A program made the position numbers and the translations under genes. A stretch of DNA of 64,000 nt from Oscillospiraceae bacterium (GTDB lineage: Bacteria; Bacillota; Clostridia; Oscillospirales; Ruminococcaceae). Where the stretch lies: the NCBI GenBank assembly GCA_031253495.1, contig JAIRWC010000012.1, forward strand, positions 62,001-126,000. Direction: 5' to 3'. Shown one piece after another: positions 59,306 to 64,000 of this stretch. Below the pieces are notes generated by a model, which was not told the DNA's origin, ran no database searches, and worked only from the letters and a program-made list of their open reading frames with translations. Every line of letters begins with the position of its first letter. The first letter of the stretch is position 1.

Positions 59306-60376
59306 ATGGCGAAAAAGCGTGTCGCGGTACTGTTCGGGGGGGCGTCGAAAGACCATGACGTTTCGTTGCGCTCGGCTTATTCCGTATTGCGCGGACTTTC
59401 AAAAGCGAATTACGACGTTATACCCATCGGCATAACAAAGGCGGGGAGATGGCTGTATTTCCCCGGCGCCTATTCCGCCGTGGCGAACGGCGAATGGGAA
59501 AGCGACAGCGACTGCTGCTCCGCCGTTTTAAGTCCCGACCCGCTCCACGGCGGGATAATCAAGCTGATGGGAGATGAAGAATCGCAGGGAATGAACGACT
59601 ATTCCCTGCACAGGATTGACGCGGTGTTTTCGGTGCTGCACGGAAAGTACGGCGAATGCGGGCAAATACAGGCTTTATGCAAGCTGTCCGGCATAGGCTA
59701 TGTCGGAAGCGATTTTTCGGCCGCCAACGCCTGCTCGGATAAGATGCTTTCCCGCCTTATCCTTGACAAAGCCGGAATCAAAACGGCGAAGTATTATTAT
59801 CTCGAAAGGGTGGACATTGACGGCGTTGAGGACAAATTCGCCGAAATTGAAGCCGCGATAGGCTATCCCATGTATGTAAAGGCGGCGAGCTGCAGCACTT
59901 CCATAGGCGCGAACTCCGCGAAGAACAGGGACGAGCTTAAAGCGGGGATAAAAATCGCCTTCTCGCACCACCACAAAATTATAATTGAAGAGGCGCTTTA
60001 CGGCGCGGAACTGGAATGTGCCGTGTGGGGGAGCGTTTACGCCTTGAGCGTGAGCGCCGTCGCCGAAATAAGGGAAACGGAACCGATAAGCTCAAAGTAC
60101 GTTTTAAAATCGCCGGAGGTGTTTATTCCCGCCGATATAGATGAAAACACGAGAAAAGAGATAGAAAAATCGTCAAAAACCGCGTTTTTGGCGCTGGGGT
60201 GCAAAAATTTCGCGAGGGTATGCTTCAAACTGACGGATAGGGGTCTGTATTGCCGCAAAGTCGGTAATATGAGCGGTTTCACCGAGGATAACATATTCTC
60301 GAGGCTGATGGAGAAAAGCGGCTACGGTTATTCCGAACTGCTCGACTTGTTGATTGATTCCGCCAAGGAAACGTAG
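59306..60376 (+). CDS. ddl: D-Ala-D-Ala ligase homologue with altered metal site
   Basis: A 356-residue ATP-grasp protein of the Ddl family. It keeps VAVLFGGASKDHDVSLRSA, VLHGKYGECG, Lys192 (YPMYVKAA) and GFT near the end. The Mg2+-binding residues are changed: the Asp of ARVDF is Cys306, and the Glu and Asn of the usual NEVNTMPG are Lys318 and Gly320. Such a protein should not ligate D-Ala normally, so it may be inactive or act differently. The ATG at 59306 has GGGGGGA upstream; a TTG at 59297 is an alternative. Confidence 0.82.
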   Translation: MAKKRVAVLFGGASKDHDVSLRSAYSVLRGLSKANYDVIPIGITKAGRWLYFPGAYSAVANGEWESDSDCCSAVLSPDPLHGGIIKLMGDEESQGMNDYSLHRIDAVFSVLHGKYGECGQIQALCKLSGIGYVGSDFSAANACSDKMLSRLILDKAGIKTAKYYYLERVDIDGVEDKFAEIEAAIGYPMYVKAASCSTSIGANSAKNRDELKAGIKIAFSHHHKIIIEEALYGAELECAVWGSVYALSVSAVAEIRETEPISSKYVLKSPEVFIPADIDENTRKEIEKSSKTAFLALGCKNFARVCFKLTDRGLYCRKVGNMSGFTEDNIFSRLMEKSGYGYSELLDLLIDSAKET

Positions 60377-60399
60377 TTAAGGATAAAAAAGGGGAAATT

Positions 60400-60831
60400 A
60401 TGGACAGAGAAGTAAGCATCAATATAAAGTCCGTTCAAACCGCCGACAACGCGAGGGACATTACGGAGCTTTTCACGCGCGGCAGGCTGAAGCGCGGGCG
60501 GGCGACGGGGAATTATACGATAATATACGAGGAAGGCGAAGACGCGGGGTTAGGGCGCAACACCGTCAGCTTCGCCGTCAAGGGGGACGATATGGTCGTC
60601 ATGCGGAGAAGGGGCGCCGCCCCCGCCGACTTAATAGTCGAAAAGGGGAAAAAGCACCACTGCCATTACGGAACGCCGTTCGGCGATTTTATGGTGGGGA
60701 TTGCCGCCGACGACATAAAAGGCAATCTTAAGGAAAACGGCGGCGATTTATACCTGAAATACACCATCGACGTCAACTCGAGTTTGATGTCGGAGAACGA
60801 GATGTTCATTGATTTTAAAGAGCTTAATTGA
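60400..60831 (+). CDS. DUF1934 (YwiB-like) protein
   Basis: A 143-residue beta-barrel protein of the DUF1934 family, usually placed just upstream of argS in Bacillota, as here. NTVSFAVKGDDMVVMRRRG and HHCHYGTPFGDFMVG are typical; the fold resembles lipocalins. No catalytic residues are evident. Function unknown. Confidence 0.87.
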   Translation: MDREVSINIKSVQTADNARDITELFTRGRLKRGRATGNYTIIYEEGEDAGLGRNTVSFAVKGDDMVVMRRRGAAPADLIVEKGKKHHCHYGTPFGDFMVGIAADDIKGNLKENGGDLYLKYTIDVNSSLMSENEMFIDFKELN

Positions 60832-60869
60832 GTTTTAAAAGATTATACGAGAAAGGCGCAGGTATACGC

Positions 60870-62540
60870 ATGACGGAAACAACCAAGTCGCTTGTCAAGG
60901 AAACGGTCATAGCCGCTTTGGGGACGCTTGTCGCCGACGGCGTGATTCCCGCAGAACCGCTGCCCGCTTTTTCCGTGGAAATCCCCGCGAGAAGCGAGCT
61001 TGGCGATTTTTCCTGCAACGTCGCCCTCGCGGCGTCGAAAACGCTCGATATCCCCTCCCGTAAAATCGCGGAGCTTATAGCGGGGAACATCAACACGGAA
61101 GGCTCGGTTTTCGACAAGGTTGAAATAGCCGGACCGGGGTTTGTCAATTTCTTCGTGAAAGAGACGTGGTACGGCGCGGCGGTAAACGGTATTCTCAAGA
61201 AAAAGGGCGATTACGGCAGAACCGACGCGGGCGAAGGGAAGCGCGTTTTGGTTGAGTTCGTCTCCGCGAACCCAACCGGTCCCATGCATATCGGGAACGC
61301 GCGCGGCGGCGCTTTGGGCGATTGCCTCGCTTCGATTTTAGAGTTCGCGGGGTATGAAGCAAAAAGGGAATTTTATGTAAACGACGCCGGCAACCAGATT
61401 GAAAAGTTCGGGTTAAGCCTTGACATACGTTATCGGCAGGAATTGGGCGAGGATATAAAATTCCCGGAAGAAGCGTATAAGGGCGGGGACATTACGGAAC
61501 ACGCCAAGGCTTTCATAGCCGAACGCGGCGACAGGTACCTGAACGTTTCCGAAGCCGAGAGAAGAAAGGCGTTGGTCGATTACGCCTTGCCGATAAACAT
61601 AAAAGGTCTGAAAGACGATTTGCTTAAATACAGGATTGAATACGACAACTGGTTTTACGAGAGCGAACTGCACAAAAACGGGGCGGCTTTGAAAATCGTG
61701 GAAACGCTCAAAGAGAGGGGGCATACTTATGAGCTTGACGGCGCGGTTTGGTTTGAAGCGAGCAAATTCGGGAATGAAAAGGACGTCGTCCTTATCCGCA
61801 AAAACGGCGTCCCCACTTATATCGTGCCGGATATGGCCTATCATTATAACAAACTCGCGGAACGCGGGTTTGACATAGCCGTCGATATCCTCGGCGCCGA
61901 CCACCACGGTTACGTTTCCCGTATGAACGCGGCTTTGACGGCGCTCGGAATAAACGCGGCGCGTTTAAAGGTTATCATAATGCAAATGGTAAGGCTTGTC
62001 AAAGGCGGGGAAACGGTAAAAATCAGCAAGCGTTCGGGAAAGGCGATTACGCTTAACTCCCTGCTTGAAGAAGTTCCGCTTGACGCGGCGCGGTTCTTTT
62101 TCAACCTGCGCGACGCGAACACCCACCTTGATTTCGATTTGGATTTGGCCGTCGAGGAAACCTCTAAAAACCCCGTCTATTATGTGCAGTACGCCCACGC
62201 CCGCGTAAGGAGCGTAATCCGCCGCCTTTCGGACGAGGGGATTACGCGCGCGCCCGGCGGTTCCCTTACGTTCTCGGCGAAAGAAGAGCGCGACCTTATA
62301 CGGAAGCTCGCCGCCTTCCCCGAAGAGATTAACGAGGCGGCGAAGGCTTTCGACCCTTCGCGGATAACCCGCTATATCGCGGAGGCGGCGCAGCTTTTCC
62401 ATAAATTCTACGATACCTGCCGCGTAAGGGGCGAGGACGACGATATTCTGCAGTCGAGGCTGGCGTTGACGGAAGCGGCGGGCGTGGTGATAAAAAACGC
62501 GCTGACGCTTATGAAAATCGACGCGCCGGAAAAGATGTAG
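60870..62540 (+). CDS. argS: Arginyl-tRNA synthetase
   Basis: Class I synthetase charging tRNA-Arg. The 556 residues from the ATG at 60870 match the usual size. HIGN is at 140-143 (NPTGPMHIGNARGG), ISKRSGKA replaces the KMSKS loop, and the C-terminal DALR-type anticodon domain (QYAHARVRSV) is present. A longer frame from a TTG at 60828 is open, but the ATG with AGG upstream is preferred. Confidence 0.96.
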   Translation: MTETTKSLVKETVIAALGTLVADGVIPAEPLPAFSVEIPARSELGDFSCNVALAASKTLDIPSRKIAELIAGNINTEGSVFDKVEIAGPGFVNFFVKETWYGAAVNGILKKKGDYGRTDAGEGKRVLVEFVSANPTGPMHIGNARGGALGDCLASILEFAGYEAKREFYVNDAGNQIEKFGLSLDIRYRQELGEDIKFPEEAYKGGDITEHAKAFIAERGDRYLNVSEAERRKALVDYALPINIKGLKDDLLKYRIEYDNWFYESELHKNGAALKIVETLKERGHTYELDGAVWFEASKFGNEKDVVLIRKNGVPTYIVPDMAYHYNKLAERGFDIAVDILGADHHGYVSRMNAALTALGINAARLKVIIMQMVRLVKGGETVKISKRSGKAITLNSLLEEVPLDAARFFFNLRDANTHLDFDLDLAVEETSKNPVYYVQYAHARVRSVIRRLSDEGITRAPGGSLTFSAKEERDLIRKLAAFPEEINEAAKAFDPSRITRYIAEAAQLFHKFYDTCRVRGEDDDILQSRLALTEAAGVVIKNALTLMKIDAPEKM

Positions 62541-62557
62541 CACTTACGGAGGGACGT

Positions 62558-63094
62558 ATGGAATTAAACGAGAAAACCCTGTCAAGCGAGGTCGTCTACG
62601 ACGGAAAAATCGTCCGTTTAACCAAAGACGTCGTTTTACTCCAAAACGGAAAGGAAGTCGCGCGAGAGGTTATAAAACACCCCGGCGGCGTGTGCGTAAT
62701 CGCCTTAACCGACGAAGACGACGTAATTTTCGTAAGGCAGTTCCGTTACCCCCACAAAAAGGCGCTGCGCGAGATTCCCGCGGGGAAGCTGGAATACGGC
62801 GAAGACCCGCTTGAGTGCGGCAAACGCGAGCTTTTGGAGGAAACGGGCTACACGGCGAAAAAATTTGAGTATTTGGGGGAAATGCTGCCCACCCCCGCGT
62901 ATTGCGGCGAGGTAATCCATATGTATTTGGCGAGAGAACTGGAAGCGGGGGAGCAAAAACTCGACGACAACGAATTTCTCGACGTGGAGAAAATTCCGTT
63001 CGATAAGGCAATCGACATGATTTTCCATAACGAAATCACCGACGGGAAGACGCAGTTAGCCATGTTAAAGGCGAAGATACTGCTGAATAACTGA
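62558..63094 (+). CDS. Nudix hydrolase, ADP-ribose pyrophosphatase type
   Basis: A 178-residue hydrolase that probably splits ADP-ribose to AMP and ribose 5-phosphate. The Nudix box runs from Gly76 to Tyr98 with the core REL-LEETGY (90-98) and Glu82. VRQFRYPHKKALREIPAGKLEYG is characteristic of the ADP-ribose group. GGAGGG precedes the ATG. Other nucleotide diphosphates are possible substrates. Confidence 0.92.
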   Translation: MELNEKTLSSEVVYDGKIVRLTKDVVLLQNGKEVAREVIKHPGGVCVIALTDEDDVIFVRQFRYPHKKALREIPAGKLEYGEDPLECGKRELLEETGYTAKKFEYLGEMLPTPAYCGEVIHMYLARELEAGEQKLDDNEFLDVEKIPFDKAIDMIFHNEITDGKTQLAMLKAKILLNN

Positions 63095-63109
63095 CGGGCG
63101 GAGGCGGGC

Positions 63110-64000
63110 ATGGAAGATTTTTTGACGGGGAAAAAGCGGGTTCATTTTATCGGCGTCGGCGGCAGCGGAATGTATCCGCTCGCGCGCGTCCTCCGCGAAC
63201 AGGGGTTCACGGTTACGGGTTCCGACGTCAACGAAACCGACACCCTCGCCGCCGCCGGGAAAGCGGGGATAAAGGTATTCGTCGGACATTCCCCCGAAAA
63301 TGTTGACGGCGCGGACTTAATTGTGTATTCGTCGGCGATTTCGGCGGACAACCCGGAAATTCTCGCCGCCGGAAAAGACGTCGCGCTTCATGACCGCGCG
63401 GAATTATTGGGACTTTTCACAAGCCGGCACAGCCGGTCTGTTTGCGTAGCCGGCACGCACGGCAAAACCACCGCCGTCTCCATGCTGGTTCACATACTTC
63501 TCGCGGCGGGGGTTGACGTTTCCGCTTTTGTCGGCGGAAAGCTGAAAGCGCTGGACGGCGGCGCGCGAATGGGGAAAAGCGGGATTATGGTATGCGAGGC
63601 GTGCGAATTTAAAGGCAATTTTTTAAAGCTTTCCTCGGATATCACCGTAATCCTCAACATCGACGAAGACCATATGGATTATTTTAAAACCGCCGATAAT
63701 CTGCGCGGCGCGTTTTCTGAATTTTGCAAAAAAACCTCCGAAACGCTCATCATTAACGGCGACGACGAAAACACCCGTATTTCCGTAAACGACAGCGGGT
63801 TTAAGGGCGCCGTCATAACTTTCGGAAACTCTGACAAAAACGATTATTACCCGATGAACGTGAAAAAACTTTCCGATTTTGAAAGCTCGTTTGAACTGTT
63901 CAAAAACGGGAAGTTTATCGATGAGATGGTTATCGGCGTTCCCGGCGGGCACAACGTAACCAACGCCGTCGCGGCGTGCGCGGCGGGGATATGCCTTAAA
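63110..64000 (+). CDS. murC: UDP-N-acetylmuramate-L-alanine ligase, 3' end cut by window
   Basis: Adds L-alanine to UDP-MurNAc, the first amino acid of the peptidoglycan stem. The 297 visible codons run open to the last base. The N-terminal Rossmann signature VHFIGVGGSGMYPLA and the ATP-binding GTHGKTTAV (115-123) are clear, as are EACEFKGNFL and NIDEDHMDYF. The C-terminal domain lies outside the window. GAGGCGG precedes the ATG. Confidence 0.96.
   Translation, partial: MEDFLTGKKRVHFIGVGGSGMYPLARVLREQGFTVTGSDVNETDTLAAAGKAGIKVFVGHSPENVDGADLIVYSSAISADNPEILAAGKDVALHDRAELLGLFTSRHSRSVCVAGTHGKTTAVSMLVHILLAAGVDVSAFVGGKLKALDGGARMGKSGIMVCEACEFKGNFLKLSSDITVILNIDEDHMDYFKTADNLRGAFSEFCKKTSETLIINGDDENTRISVNDSGFKGAVITFGNSDKNDYYPMNVKKLSDFESSFELFKNGKFIDEMVIGVPGGHNVTNAVAACAAGICLK

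Overview
The window looks like a chromosomal segment of an uncultured, probably anaerobic member of the Bacillota (class Clostridia). The evidence is the gene content: pyruvate phosphate dikinase, a leucine T-box in front of leuA, DUF4364 and DUF1934 proteins (the latter next to argS), a dimer-type glycyl-tRNA synthetase, an HPr-like protein without the catalytic histidine, an orphan CheC and a GH25 lysozyme. Ribosome binding sites are purine-rich and promoters are close to TTGACA-17-TATAAT. Base composition is fairly G+C rich and even. I see no rRNA, CRISPR array, insertion sequence, prophage or replication origin. Two genes are cut by the window ends (cysE at the left, murC at the right).

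Layout. 1-4.4 kb: cysE-cysS, a DUF342/FapA protein and convergent pyrE. 4.45-5.6 kb: tRNA-Lys, a YefM/YoeB-type toxin-antitoxin pair and, upstream of it, two tandem promoter-terminator units that look like paralogous small RNA genes. 5.6-10 kb: GH3 glycosidase, PAP2 phosphatase, radical SAM protein. 10-13.3 kb: aroB-aroA-aroC. 13.3-16 kb: DUF4364 protein, PH-domain protein, a MurL-like PP-loop enzyme and hisE. 16-20 kb: gap and divergent ppdK. 20-28.3 kb: a DUF6273 lipoprotein, membrane and SPFH proteins, a four-cysteine small protein, glyQS, ilvE, lysA, an SCP2-like protein and a basic-tailed HTH protein. 28.4-33 kb: T-box-leuA, then fba and a lysozyme on the minus strand. 33-38.5 kb: cheC and a five-gene cluster (circularly permuted ATP-grasp, alpha-E, transglutaminase and two M14-like proteins). 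38.6-47 kb: tRNA-Gln, a PLP decarboxylase, HPr-like protein, mtaB and a minus-strand MoxR-DUF58-transglutaminase operon. 47-64 kb: MsmX/UgpC-type ATPase, prfA, CofE-like protein, glycosyltransferase, hisD-hisC, glyA, prs, rarA, a penicillin-binding carboxypeptidase, a Ddl homologue, a DUF1934 protein, argS, a Nudix hydrolase and murC.

Most of the window is housekeeping: amino-acid synthesis (Cys, aromatic, Leu/branched chain, Lys, His, Ser/Gly), tRNA charging, central carbon metabolism and peptidoglycan synthesis (MurL-like, carboxypeptidase, Ddl-like, MurC, lysozyme). The parts most worth a second look are the tandem small RNAs at about 5.15-5.42 kb, the five-gene amidoligase-type cluster with one apparently active and one degenerate M14 protein at 33.85-38.5 kb, and the Ddl homologue at 59.3 kb that has lost its metal ligands. 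The MurL-like enzyme is also notable because it implies an alternative route to D-glutamate in peptidoglycan.

All calls come from reading the sequence and from remembered family motifs. No database search was run.
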